Below, one piece after another: positions 1-6,807 of a stretch of DNA of 6,807 bases. How positions within the stretch are numbered: position 1 is the first letter of the stretch; every line of letters begins with the position of its first letter. The stretch is from assembly GCA_024691265.1 (NCBI GenBank), contig JAILNT010000154.1:1-6807 (forward strand), read 5' to 3'. The notes under the pieces were generated by a model. The model was not told the origin of the DNA. It did no database searches and worked only from the letters and a program-made list of their open reading frames with translations. A program made the translations under genes and the position numbers. The DNA comes from Treponema sp. (GTDB taxonomy: Bacteria > Spirochaetota > Spirochaetia > Treponematales > Treponemataceae).

Positions 1-2015
1 TTAGCAAGCTTATCCATTTCAACAAGGACTTCACGACTTCCCTGCTTCATTACAAGAGCACCACCCTTTACACCCTCTGTAATATTATTGATTTCCTGCA
101 TAGCATTCAAAACTTGCTGGCTACCTGCACTCTGTTCGTCCATAGCACTCTTGATAATAGACTCCTGCTGGCTAACCTTCTTTGTGTTACTAAAAATAAT
201 TTCAAACTGCTGTTGTATTTTTTTAGAAGAATCTGTAATGCTTGCGATTAAATCTTTTAGACCAACTAGTGCATCACTAATTCTCTTTCCCTGTGTACTA
301 GAATCTTCTGCAAGCTTTCTGATTTCATCAGCAACAACACTAAATCCTTTACCAACATCTCCAGCATGAGCGGCCTCAATAGCTGCATTCATAGCAAGAA
401 GATTTGTTTGACTTGCAATATTCTGGATAACATCACTAGCCTCAACAAGACCTTCTGAATCGGCTGAAATCTTATCAGAAAGTTCAACAGTCTGCTGAAC
501 AATATCACGTCCCTGCTCAGCAGAAACAGTAAGCTCTGATACAGATTTAGAATTTTTATCAAGAATATCTGTAACAGAACGGATATTTGCAACCATTTCT
601 TCTATGGCAGCAGAAGATTGGCTTACATTTGTAGCCTGAATATTAATATCATCAGTAAGTTTACTAATATTATCAGTTATCTGTCTCATAGTAGCCGAAG
701 TCTGTTCAACTCCTGCAGACTGATTTACAACTTCATTCTTTATGCTAGATATATTAGAAGAAATTTCATTTATAGCTCCTGCAGTTTCAGACATATCATC
801 TGCAAGGTTTTGAGCAGAAGCAGACATTGAATCAGATTCGCTCATAACAGTCTTTATAACGCTACCAATCCTTTCCATAGTATAATTAAAATATTTGGCA
901 ATACGGGCAGTTTCATCATTTCCATTAACAGGCAGCCTCTTAGAAAGGTCACCTTCACCCTCAGAAATATCTTTAAGAGCTGTAACAACATTCTCAAGAT
1001 GGTTTGTTAAACGTTTACCAATAAATAATGTAATGCTAATAGCAATTAAAATCGAAACAATCATCGCAATAAAAAGTATTTTCGATACAGAATTATTAGC
1101 AGCTTCAACAACATTTACAGGAATTACACATAAATACTCTAACGGAACATATCCATTTTCAGACTTATAACTCCTGAATTCATATTTTTTACCATTATAT
1201 GAAGCTCTAAATTTAATCTTATCACCGTAATTATGATTTTTAACTCCGGATATATCCATTTCACCTATATTCTTAAATTCTAGAGAAGAATCAAGCTGAT
1301 TTACAATCATAGTACCATTTTTATCAAGTAAAATAAAATTTTCAGAATTATCACTATTTTTAGTTGCAGACAAAAGTTCATCAAGGAAGTTTACATCAAC
1401 ATCAACAGAAATAACTCCTCTTGGCTTTCCATTCTCATCATTAAAGTAAACAGATGAAACAATAGCCTTATAACCGGCAGAAGCAATATATGCATCAGAA
1501 AGATTTACATCCCCATTTTTAGCTTTAGCATTTTTATACCAAGAACGAACACGGCTGTCATAATTATTAGAGCGAGGTTCTTCAGGATATCTTACAAAAG
1601 CTCCATTAGATTCAAGTGCAACTGAAATACCGACAATTTCATCTTTTTCAGTTGTGAAGGTTTTCTCAAGTTCATAAACTTCTTTTTCATAATCAGAAAA
1701 TTCATCAACTTTCATCTGAACTTTTCCGGTAGAACTAGTCTTATCTACATAGCTTGTTATAGAATCATCATCACGTTTTATAAGATCTAATTTAGAAAAA
1801 AGACTTGTAATTGTTTTAACATTTTTAAAATAATCATTAATAGCTGCATCAGCTGCCGCTAAAGTTGAAGTTAATTTACTATCATAATTACGATTATTAA
1901 TAACTGAAACTCTGTTATAAATGATAAAACCAAGAATAACAAAAATTGTAATAACCATAAAAGTAATGTATGAAACCATCTTCATACTAATTGAAGATTT
2001 TTTTTCATTTTTCAT
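1..2015 (-). CDS. Methyl-accepting chemotaxis protein with dCache sensor (C-terminus cut by window edge)
   Basis: Inner-membrane chemoreceptor that senses a ligand outside the cytoplasm and controls CheA/CheW signalling to the flagella. The frame is open without a stop from ATG at 2015 to the window edge (671 codons visible). Order: short basic N-terminus, TM1 about residues 14-33, an extracytoplasmic dCache-type domain about 35-305 with the D153-S-R-V-R-S-W-Y160 motif, TM2 about 313-333, HAMP about 334-388 with GDLSKRL and DE-x-ARIAKYFN, then the coiled-coil signalling domain. The conserved hairpin tip reads NLLAMNAAIEAAHAGD (M542), followed by GKGFSVVADEIRKLAEDS. Candidate methylation-helix sequences are at E437-Q-T-S and D626-E-Q-S-A-G-S. 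A TGAGG ribosome binding site lies 7 nt before the ATG. It has its own promoter and is separated from gap by a terminator. The ligand is unknown. The family assignment is secure; only the last part of the protein is missing from view. Confidence 0.96.
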   Translation of the reverse strand, partial: MKNEKKSSISMKMVSYITFMVITIFVILGFIIYNRVSVINNRNYDSKLTSTLAAADAAINDYFKNVKTITSLFSKLDLIKRDDDSITSYVDKTSSTGKVQMKVDEFSDYEKEVYELEKTFTTEKDEIVGISVALESNGAFVRYPEEPRSNNYDSRVRSWYKNAKAKNGDVNLSDAYIASAGYKAIVSSVYFNDENGKPRGVISVDVDVNFLDELLSATKNSDNSENFILLDKNGTMIVNQLDSSLEFKNIGEMDISGVKNHNYGDKIKFRASYNGKKYEFRSYKSENGYVPLEYLCVIPVNVVEAANNSVSKILFIAMIVSILIAISITLFIGKRLTNHLENVVTALKDISEGEGDLSKRLPVNGNDETARIAKYFNYTMERIGSVIKTVMSESDSMSASAQNLADDMSETAGAINEISSNISSIKNEVVNQSAGVEQTSATMRQITDNISKLTDDINIQATNVSQSSAAIEEMVANIRSVTDILDKNSKSVSELTVSAEQGRDIVQQTVELSDKISADSEGLVEASDVIQNIASQTNLLAMNAAIEAAHAGDVGKGFSVVADEIRKLAEDSSTQGKRISDALVGLKDLIASITDSSKKIQQQFEIIFSNTKKVSQQESIIKSAMDEQSAGSQQVLNAMQEINNITEGVKGGALVMKQGSREVLVEMDKLA

Positions 2016-2022
2016 GTAAAGT

Positions 2023-2027
2023 CCTCA
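2023..2027 (-). promoter_or_regulatory. Ribosome binding site of the chemoreceptor gene
   Basis: TGAGG on the minus strand, 7 nt upstream of the ATG at 2015. It supports this ATG over the in-frame ATG ten codons later, which would remove the basic N-terminus in front of TM1. Confidence 0.75.
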
Positions 2028-2055
2028 TGCAGCAATATTATGTTAGATTAGACAT

Positions 2056-2064
2056 ATTATAACA
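2056..2064 (-). promoter_or_regulatory. Extended -10 promoter of the chemoreceptor gene
   Basis: The minus strand reads TGTTATAAT, a perfect TATAAT hexamer (2061-2056) with the TGn extension. No good TTGACA-like -35 box is found 16-18 nt upstream, as expected for an extended -10 promoter. The start point would be near 2049, giving a leader of about 34 nt. I saw no flagellar sigma-28-type motif. The assignment is by pattern only. Confidence 0.6.
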
Positions 2065-2119
2065 AAATTATATTTTTTATAACCTTTATGAAAAATATAA
2101 TTTTGTTATTTTTCTCAAC

Positions 2120-2164
2120 AATAAAAAAGGCGTCTTCAGAAGAAACTTCAAAAGACGCCTTTTT
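2120..2164 (-). terminator. Intrinsic terminator downstream of gap
   Basis: Perfect 13-bp inverted repeat with arms 2152-2164 and 2124-2136, core GGCGTCTT / AAGACGCC. The loop can form a further small GAAG/CTTC stem with an AAA triloop. On the minus strand the stem runs into a T tract (about six T then ATTGTT). It begins about 30 nt after the gap stop codon. The A/T-flanked stem also gives five T on the plus strand, but no plus-strand gene needs termination here. It insulates the chemoreceptor gene from gap transcription. Confidence 0.92.
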
Positions 2165-2194
2165 AATCATCATAAAGACAATTTATACAAAATC

Positions 2195-3235
2195 CTACTT
2201 CAATTCAGAGAAGTACTTAATTGTACGAACCATCTGAGATGTGTAGCTGTTTTCGTTGTCGTACCAAGAAACAACCTGTACCTGATATGTATCATCAGAA
2301 ACCTTAGAAACCATTGTCTGTGTTGCATCGAAGAGAGAACCGAATCTCATTCCGATTACGTCAGAAGAAACAATCTGATCTTCGTTGTATCCGAATGATT
2401 CTGTTGCTTCAGACTTCATTGCAGCATTGATAGCTTCCTTTGTTACTTCCTTATTTGTCTTGATAACAGCTGTCAAGATTGTTGTAGATCCTGTTGGAAC
2501 TGGAACACGCTGTGCTGAACCAATAAGCTTTCCGTTCAATTCAGGGATAACAAGACCGATAGCCTTTGCAGCACCTGTTGAGTTAGGAACGATGTTCTGT
2601 GCACCAGCACGTGAACGGCGGAGGTCACCCTTGCGCTGTGGACCATCAAGAATCATCTGGTCACCTGTGTAAGCGTGAATTGTAGACATGATACCACTCT
2701 GGATTGGAGCGAAATCATTCAATGCCTTTGCCATTGGAGCAAGACAGTTTGTTGTACATGAAGCAGCAGAAATAATTGTATCAGATGCCTTCAATGTGCT
2801 GTGGTTTACATTGTAAACGATTGTAGGAAGGTCATTTCCTGCAGGAGCTGAAATTACAACCTTTCTAGCACCAGCCTTAATGTGAGCTTCTGACTTTTCC
2901 TTTGATGTATAGAAACCTGTACACTCGAGAACAACGTCTACTCCGAGCTTTCCCCAAGGGCAGTTAGCAGCATCTTTTTCAGCATAAATCTTGAGAGTCT
3001 TTCCATCTACAGTGATTGTTCCAGCTTCGTCGTCTGAAGATACTGTGTGCTTGTTTTCTCCGATTCTTCCTGCGAATCCGCCCTGTGCTGTATCATACTT
3101 AAGAAGATGTGCAAGCATAGAAGGCTTTGTAAGATCGTTGATTGCAACAACCTCATATCCTTCTGCATCAAACATCTGGCGGAATGCCAAGCGACCAATA
3201 CGACCAAAACCGTTAATAGCAACTTTTACGCTCAT
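2195..3235 (-). CDS. gap: Glyceraldehyde-3-phosphate dehydrogenase, type I, NAD-dependent
   Basis: Cytosolic glycolytic enzyme that oxidises and phosphorylates glyceraldehyde 3-phosphate to 1,3-bisphosphoglycerate with NAD+. The protein is complete at 346 residues, typical for the family. The N-terminal Rossmann fold has INGFGRIGR (7-15), and D34-L35 after strand 2 favours NAD over NADP. The catalytic motif SAASCTTNC puts the nucleophile at C160 with the usual second cysteine at C164. The general base is H187 in STIHAYT. The phosphate-binding STGAAKAIG (219-227) and R243 in AQRVPVPTGS are present, and the C-terminus has SWYDNENSY. The ATG at 3235 follows a strong AAAGGAG site. Codon use is biased: there is no ATA isoleucine codon and lysine is almost always AAG, unlike the neighbouring chemoreceptor, which fits high expression. 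It ends in a strong terminator and is preceded by a 150-nt region rich in dyad symmetry. Confidence 0.99.
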   Translation of the reverse strand: MSVKVAINGFGRIGRLAFRQMFDAEGYEVVAINDLTKPSMLAHLLKYDTAQGGFAGRIGENKHTVSSDDEAGTITVDGKTLKIYAEKDAANCPWGKLGVDVVLECTGFYTSKEKSEAHIKAGARKVVISAPAGNDLPTIVYNVNHSTLKASDTIISAASCTTNCLAPMAKALNDFAPIQSGIMSTIHAYTGDQMILDGPQRKGDLRRSRAGAQNIVPNSTGAAKAIGLVIPELNGKLIGSAQRVPVPTGSTTILTAVIKTNKEVTKEAINAAMKSEATESFGYNEDQIVSSDVIGMRFGSLFDATQTMVSKVSDDTYQVQVVSWYDNENSYTSQMVRTIKYFSELK

Positions 3236-3245
3236 TTGATAGTTA

Positions 3246-3252
3246 CTCCTTT
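3246..3252 (-). promoter_or_regulatory. Ribosome binding site of gap
   Basis: AAAGGAG on the minus strand, 10 nt before the ATG at 3235. This is a near-ideal Shine-Dalgarno sequence, and it confirms the start of gap. Confidence 0.85.
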
Positions 3253-3297
3253 ACAAACTATTTATTGCACGCCAATTGGCTTGTAGCAATTTACAAA
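3250..3297. repeat. Dyad-rich segment upstream of gap with 10-bp palindrome
   Basis: The centre is a perfect palindrome GCCAATTGGC (3271-3280), flanked by ATTGC (3264-3268) and its complement GCAAT (3286-3290). A second inverted repeat, TTGTA-N6-TACAA, covers 3281-3296. The octamer TTTACAAA occurs directly repeated at 3250-3257 and 3290-3297. The palindrome can make only a 3-bp stem with a 4-nt loop as RNA, so a DNA-binding dimer site is more likely than an RNA switch. It lies between the candidate promoter and the ribosome binding site of gap. No regulator is identified. Confidence 0.5.
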
Positions 3298-3305
3298 ACG
3301 TACAC

Positions 3306-3327
3306 CATAAAATTACAGCATTTTATG
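3306..3327. repeat. 8-bp inverted repeat overlapping the gap -10 box
   Basis: CATAAAAT (3306-3313) and ATTTTATG (3320-3327) are perfect inverted copies separated by 6 nt. The candidate -10 hexamer of gap lies within this repeat. It is not followed by a T tract on the minus strand, so it is a poor terminator for the upstream HD gene. It could instead be an operator. It is A/T-rich, so chance occurrence in this genome is possible. Confidence 0.45.
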
Positions 3328-3341
3328 ATTTAAGTCCACAA
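3312..3341 (-). promoter_or_regulatory. Candidate gap promoter
   Basis: The minus strand has TTGTGG (3341-3336) as a weak -35, an 18-nt spacer, and TGTAAT (3317-3312) as -10. The -10 box is preceded by the TGn extension (TGCTGTAAT), the same arrangement as the chemoreceptor promoter. The start point would be near 3305, giving a leader of about 70 nt that contains the dyad-rich segment. An alternative, TTGCTA with AATAAA at 17-nt spacing closer to the gene, would place the 10-bp palindrome in its spacer. Either is pattern-based only. Confidence 0.4.
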
Positions 3342-3385
3342 CTTTACATTTAATTTAGAATAAAATGTGGAATTTTAAGATTAAG

Positions 3386-4051
3386 TTATCCATTTTTCTT
3401 ATTTTCTGAATTATTTTGCTCAATATTGCCACTAGCAGCAGCTTTTTTTCTGGCAAAATATCCAGAACTTTCAAGATAAGCACGGCGAGTCAATACAAGT
3501 TCAATAAGTTCCTGATACATATTATAATCAACTTCAAGAGCTATAGGAAATATAAAAAATTCAGTTTCATCACAATAGCGTTCTATAAAAGCAGAATCTG
3601 TAACAAAACCAAGGCTTATCATATTACTAATTCTATCAGCACATTTCAAAACCTTAGCTTTATAGCTGCCATTCATTATAATATTTCTTAAATAATCACT
3701 CTTTACCTGATCTTTTCTTCTTGTGACTTCAAGTACAAGATTTAAAACATCTTGTCCCTCTTCGTCTGCATTTACAATAAGACTCTGGTCAAAGCCAGGA
3801 ACATCTTCAACAACATCATGGATTATACTTGCTTTAAGCAATACGCTATCAATATAGCCATAATCCATAAGTATTGCCATGGTATCCATCTGATGACGGA
3901 ACATATTTCCACCAGCATGACGACGCTTACCAATAAGTATAGTGGATAACTGCATATAAGGGGCAAGATATGTGTTCTTTAGCTGCAGCATGTGAGCTGT
4001 ATCCATTCGGTCTGGCTTTTCAGTCTGCATAACATATTTTTTTGATTCCAT
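3386..4051 (-). CDS. Stand-alone HD-domain protein, RelA/SpoT-type (p)ppGpp hydrolase-like
   Basis: Likely a metal-dependent phosphohydrolase related to the hydrolase half of RelA/SpoT and to small alarmone hydrolases (MESH1/SAH type), which remove pyrophosphate from (p)ppGpp. The protein is 221 residues counted from ATG at 4051. Visible signature: H53 in RHQMD, H78-D79 with E82-D83 in IIHDVVEDV, a VTRRKD segment near 110-114, and D139 with N143 in KCADRISNM, equivalent to the KLADRxxNM motif. These match the Mn-binding and catalytic residues of the family. There is no synthetase, TGS or ACT domain. The C-terminal tail from about residue 200 is lysine/asparagine-rich and looks disordered. The gene starts 36 nt after the valS stop with no terminator between, so it is probably cotranscribed with valS. 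The substrate is inferred, and another nucleotide substrate is possible. HP after the first His in known hydrolases is HQ here. Confidence 0.8.
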   Translation of the reverse strand: MESKKYVMQTEKPDRMDTAHMLQLKNTYLAPYMQLSTILIGKRRHAGGNMFRHQMDTMAILMDYGYIDSVLLKASIIHDVVEDVPGFDQSLIVNADEEGQDVLNLVLEVTRRKDQVKSDYLRNIIMNGSYKAKVLKCADRISNMISLGFVTDSAFIERYCDETEFFIFPIALEVDYNMYQELIELVLTRRAYLESSGYFARKKAAASGNIEQNNSENKKNG

Positions 4052-4057
4052 ATATTG

Positions 4058-4064
4058 CCTCCTC
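4058..4064 (-). promoter_or_regulatory. Ribosome binding site that decides the HD gene start
   Basis: GAGGAGG on the minus strand, 6 nt before the ATG at 4051. An in-frame ATG at 4066 overlaps this site and has no Shine-Dalgarno of its own. Using it would encode five extra residues (MRRQY) read from the ribosome binding site itself. The ATG at 4051 is therefore preferred. Confidence 0.8.
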
Positions 4065-4087
4065 ATTTACATTAGCACTTTAGAAAG

Positions 4088-6807
4088 TTACAAGCTTTCA
4101 ATATAACTATTAAGCTTTGCAACACGCCGCTGACTAAGCTCAAGTTTGTCTTTTTCTGCCTGTACAGCTTCAGGAGGTGCAAACTCAGCAAATTTACTGT
4201 TGAGTTTTGATTCAGACCTCTTTATATAGCCCTCTTCAGTTGCAATTTCCTTCTTAAAGCGAGCTAAAAGCTGTTCTGTATTAATCTTGTCATCAACAAG
4301 AATAAATACCTCGAATCCCTCACCTACAGCACCAATTGACTTAGCAGGTTTTGCTTCAACAAAATCAATATTAGCAATACCAGCTAAAAGCTCTATCATA
4401 TCTGTCTTTTCATGACAAACTTCAGCAGCACTACCCTTAGAAATAAGAAGAGCGATGTTGAGTTTAGAAGCAGGGTCAAGACCACATTCAGTGCGAAGAG
4501 CACGAAGAGCACGAATTAAATCCTGCAATACAGAGAATCTCTTTGCAACACTCTCATTTACGCGGCTTTCACAAGCAGCAGGGAAAGGAGCTGAAACAAG
4601 CATTCCTGTATACAAACTATTCGGCAGAATCTTCTGTTCACCTACAGCTTTTCTATTAGTAATAATTTCTGTAAGTGGAAGTTTTCCGTATATTTCTTCT
4701 GTAACAAATGGTAAATAAGGGTGAAGCAAGCGTAAACTTTCTTCAAGAACATTAAGCAAAACAGAAACAGCTCTGTCTTTTTCATGTTCATCACCATTTT
4801 TAAAGCTTAACTTAGTTGCTTCTACATACCAGTCACAGAACTTAGTCCAGAAATACTCATACAAAGCAGATGCGGCGTCATTATAACGATAACCCTCAAG
4901 AGCAGAGATTTCAACTTTTACAGCATTTTCAAGTTCTGTATAAATCCATTTATCAAGTTCTGTGAGGTCAGAATCTGTAATAGGAATTAAAGTGCGACCT
5001 TCAAGATTTCCAAGAATATAACGGCTAGCATTCCATACTTTATTACAGAAACGGCTTCCGAGTTTGAATGATTCTTTATCAACAAGAACGTCCTGTCCCT
5101 GAGCACACATATAACCTAATGTAAACTTAAGGGCATCACTACCGTATTCATTAATTATTTCAAGAGGATCAATACCATTACCTAAAGACTTACTCATCTT
5201 ACGGCCCTGTTTATCACGAACAAGACCATGAATATAAATGTCATGGAATGGAGCTTTTCCTGTAAATTCAAGACCTGCCATAATCATACGGCTAACCCAG
5301 AAGAAAATAATATCATAAGCTGTAACTAAAGCTGTTGTAGGATAGAATTTCTTCAAATCTTCAGTAGATTCAGGCCAACCTAATGTACTGAAAGGCCAAA
5401 GCCATGAGCTAAACCAAGTATCCATAACATCAGGGTCTTGTTTAAGCTCTTCTTTTGCAGCACCACACTTTGGACATTTACAAGGGTCTTCACGGCTTAC
5501 AATAGTTTCACCACATTTCTGACAATACCAGACAGGTATTCTGTGACCCCACCAAAGTTGACGGCTAATACACCAGTCACGAATATTTTCCATCCAATGA
5601 TTAAATGTATTTTCCCATTTTCTAGGATAGAATACAAATTCGTTATTTCTCCATGCAGCCAAAGCCTTTTCAGCCATAGGCTTCATTTTTACAAACCACT
5701 GGTCACTTAAATAAGGTTCAACAACAGTCTTGCATCTATAACAATGACCTACAGAGTGAGTAATTTTTTCTTCACCCTTGAAAAGACCTGCATCTGTCAA
5801 ATCCTGAATAATAATGGCACGTGCTTTTTCGCATGTCATACCTCTATATTTTTCAGGACAATTCTCATTTAAAGTACCATCAGGATTTAAAAGATTTATA
5901 ACTTCAAGATTATTTCTTTTACCAACTTCCCAGTCGTTAGGGTCATGAGCTGGAGTGATTTTAACCATACCAGTTCCAAATTCCTTATCAACATAAGCAT
6001 CTGCAATGATAGGAATAACACGATTTGTCAATGGAAGCTTTAATTTTTTTCCAACAATATCCTTATAGCGTTCATCATCAGGATTTACAGCCACAGCAGT
6101 ATCGCCGAGCAATGTTTCAGGACGAGTTGTTGCAACCTCAATTCTTGTAGAACCATCAGGAGCAGGACCATCTGCATATTCATACCAGATGTGATACATA
6201 GCACCAGCTGTATCGGTATGGTCAACTTCATCATCTGCCAAAGCTGTACCACAGCGAGGACACCAGTTTACAAGATAATGACCTTTATAAATAAGGCCTC
6301 TTTCATACAAAGTTACAAATACATCGCGAACAGCTTTATTCAAGCCATCATCAAGAGTAAATCTTTCTCTTTTCCAGTCTACAGAATTACCAAGTTTTTT
6401 TTGCTGATTAACAATTGTATCATGATGGTCTTTTGCTACAGCCCATGTACGTTCAAGGAACTTATCACGACCAAGGTCCTGTCTTTTTAAGCCTTCTTTT
6501 TTTAATGCTCTTTCAACAACATTTTGAGTTGCAATACCAGCATGGTCAGTACCGGTAAGCCAAAGAGTATCATCACCCTTCATACGATGATAACGAACAA
6601 CAATATCCTGAAGAGTGTTATTCAAAGCATGACCTATATGCAGAATACCAGTTACATTTGGAGGAGGAATTACAACAGTAAATCTAGCCTTTCTCAAATC
6701 CTCCGGAGAGAGTTTTGCAGCTCTTTCTTCGTATTCTGCATGAACCGGAGAAGTAACATCTGACTGAGGAGCAAAATACCCCTTATCAACCCATTCTTTA
6801 TAAAGAC
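4088..6807 (-). CDS. valS: Valyl-tRNA synthetase (N-terminus cut by window edge)
   Basis: Class I aminoacyl-tRNA synthetase that charges tRNA-Val in the cytosol and edits mischarged threonine. About 905 codons are visible, and the frame stays open to the window edge, so the start lies outside. The first visible residues (YKEWVDKGYF) are the usual ValRS N-terminal segment. PPPNVTG and the HIGH signature (6640-6629) follow, then the CP1 editing domain with TTRPETLLGDTAV and GTGMVKITPAHDPND. Cysteine pairs occur as NWCPRCG, CYRCK, and a C-x2-C...C-x2-C zinc-ribbon-like insert about 5525-5460. Next come DWCISRQLWWGHRIPVWYC, DVMDTWFSS and the KMSKS loop (5200-5186). The alpha-helical anticodon-binding domain and a C-terminal coiled-coil arm complete it. 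The usual WLPGTDHAG reads WLTGTDHAG here. The TTG codon at 6697 is internal, not a start. It leads an apparent valS-HD operon, and its promoter is outside the window. Confidence 0.99.
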   Translation of the reverse strand, partial: LYKEWVDKGYFAPQSDVTSPVHAEYEERAAKLSPEDLRKARFTVVIPPPNVTGILHIGHALNNTLQDIVVRYHRMKGDDTLWLTGTDHAGIATQNVVERALKKEGLKRQDLGRDKFLERTWAVAKDHHDTIVNQQKKLGNSVDWKRERFTLDDGLNKAVRDVFVTLYERGLIYKGHYLVNWCPRCGTALADDEVDHTDTAGAMYHIWYEYADGPAPDGSTRIEVATTRPETLLGDTAVAVNPDDERYKDIVGKKLKLPLTNRVIPIIADAYVDKEFGTGMVKITPAHDPNDWEVGKRNNLEVINLLNPDGTLNENCPEKYRGMTCEKARAIIIQDLTDAGLFKGEEKITHSVGHCYRCKTVVEPYLSDQWFVKMKPMAEKALAAWRNNEFVFYPRKWENTFNHWMENIRDWCISRQLWWGHRIPVWYCQKCGETIVSREDPCKCPKCGAAKEELKQDPDVMDTWFSSWLWPFSTLGWPESTEDLKKFYPTTALVTAYDIIFFWVSRMIMAGLEFTGKAPFHDIYIHGLVRDKQGRKMSKSLGNGIDPLEIINEYGSDALKFTLGYMCAQGQDVLVDKESFKLGSRFCNKVWNASRYILGNLEGRTLIPITDSDLTELDKWIYTELENAVKVEISALEGYRYNDAASALYEYFWTKFCDWYVEATKLSFKNGDEHEKDRAVSVLLNVLEESLRLLHPYLPFVTEEIYGKLPLTEIITNRKAVGEQKILPNSLYTGMLVSAPFPAACESRVNESVAKRFSVLQDLIRALRALRTECGLDPASKLNIALLISKGSAAEVCHEKTDMIELLAGIANIDFVEAKPAKSIGAVGEGFEVFILVDDKINTEQLLARFKKEIATEEGYIKRSESKLNSKFAEFAPPEAVQAEKDKLELSQRRVAKLNSYIESL

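Noticed and set aside
88..1170. Short open frames on both strands within the chemoreceptor region
   Set aside because: The continuous minus-strand frame 1-2015 encodes a full dCache-HAMP-MCP architecture with no stop. The short frames, including the minus-strand one at 389-592, are out of frame with it and unrelated to any family.
2385..3239. Plus-strand open frames opposite gap
   Set aside because: They lie wholly or almost wholly antisense to a highly conserved gene, show no recognisable domain, and have no ribosome binding site worth noting. They are shadows of the codon bias of gap.
3281..3296. Possible Rex (NADH-sensing repressor) site TTGT-N8-ACAA upstream of gap
   Set aside because: The Rex consensus has 10 nt between TTGT and ACAA with extended TTGTGAA-like arms. 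Here the spacing is 8 and the arms match only 5 bp.
3350..3385. Possible terminator after the HD gene (AAAAT / ATTTT repeat)
   Set aside because: The stem is short and made only of A/T pairs, with no clear T tract after it. Read-through into gap cannot be excluded.
6695..6697. TTG at 6697 as the valS start
   Set aside because: The frame continues upstream with the conserved ValRS N-terminal segment (YKEWVDKGYF), so this codon is internal.
4455..6763. Plus-strand open frames opposite valS
   Set aside because: They are antisense to conserved ValRS motifs and lack any coding signature of their own.

Overview
The window is an AT-rich bacterial segment in which every supported gene lies on the minus strand. 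Transcription therefore runs from high to low coordinates. In that order the genes are a valyl-tRNA synthetase (valS, cut at its N-terminus by the window edge), a small stand-alone HD-domain protein of the RelA/SpoT hydrolase type, a glycolytic glyceraldehyde-3-phosphate dehydrogenase, and a transmembrane methyl-accepting chemotaxis protein cut at its C-terminus by the other edge. No RNA genes, mobile elements, CRISPR arrays or plasmid/phage genes were seen. Low GC, A/T-rich third positions, a large dCache chemoreceptor and the general look of the proteins suggest a motile, host-associated Treponema-like spirochaete. This is an impression from family resemblance, not a database result, and a low-GC Firmicute is not excluded.

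Layout: valS (4088 to beyond 6807) is followed after 36 nt by the HD gene (3386-4051), so the two are probably one transcript. A 150-nt gap (3236-3385) then precedes gap. It holds a candidate extended -10 promoter embedded in an inverted repeat, and further downstream a perfect 10-bp palindrome flanked by other short repeats. This looks like a regulated promoter/5' leader for gap. gap (2195-3235) ends in a strong intrinsic terminator (about 2120-2164). The chemoreceptor (1-2015) has its own extended -10 promoter and ribosome binding site.

Functionally, valS, the HD protein and gap are core translation, stringent-response-type and glycolytic genes, while the chemoreceptor is a separate signalling unit isolated by the terminator. 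The most interesting element is the stand-alone HD protein. It keeps all the metal-binding and catalytic residues expected of a (p)ppGpp hydrolase but has no synthetase or regulatory domain, and it sits directly behind an aminoacyl-tRNA synthetase gene. Otherwise the window is ordinary chromosomal housekeeping content, and I do not see a clearly novel multi-gene system in it.
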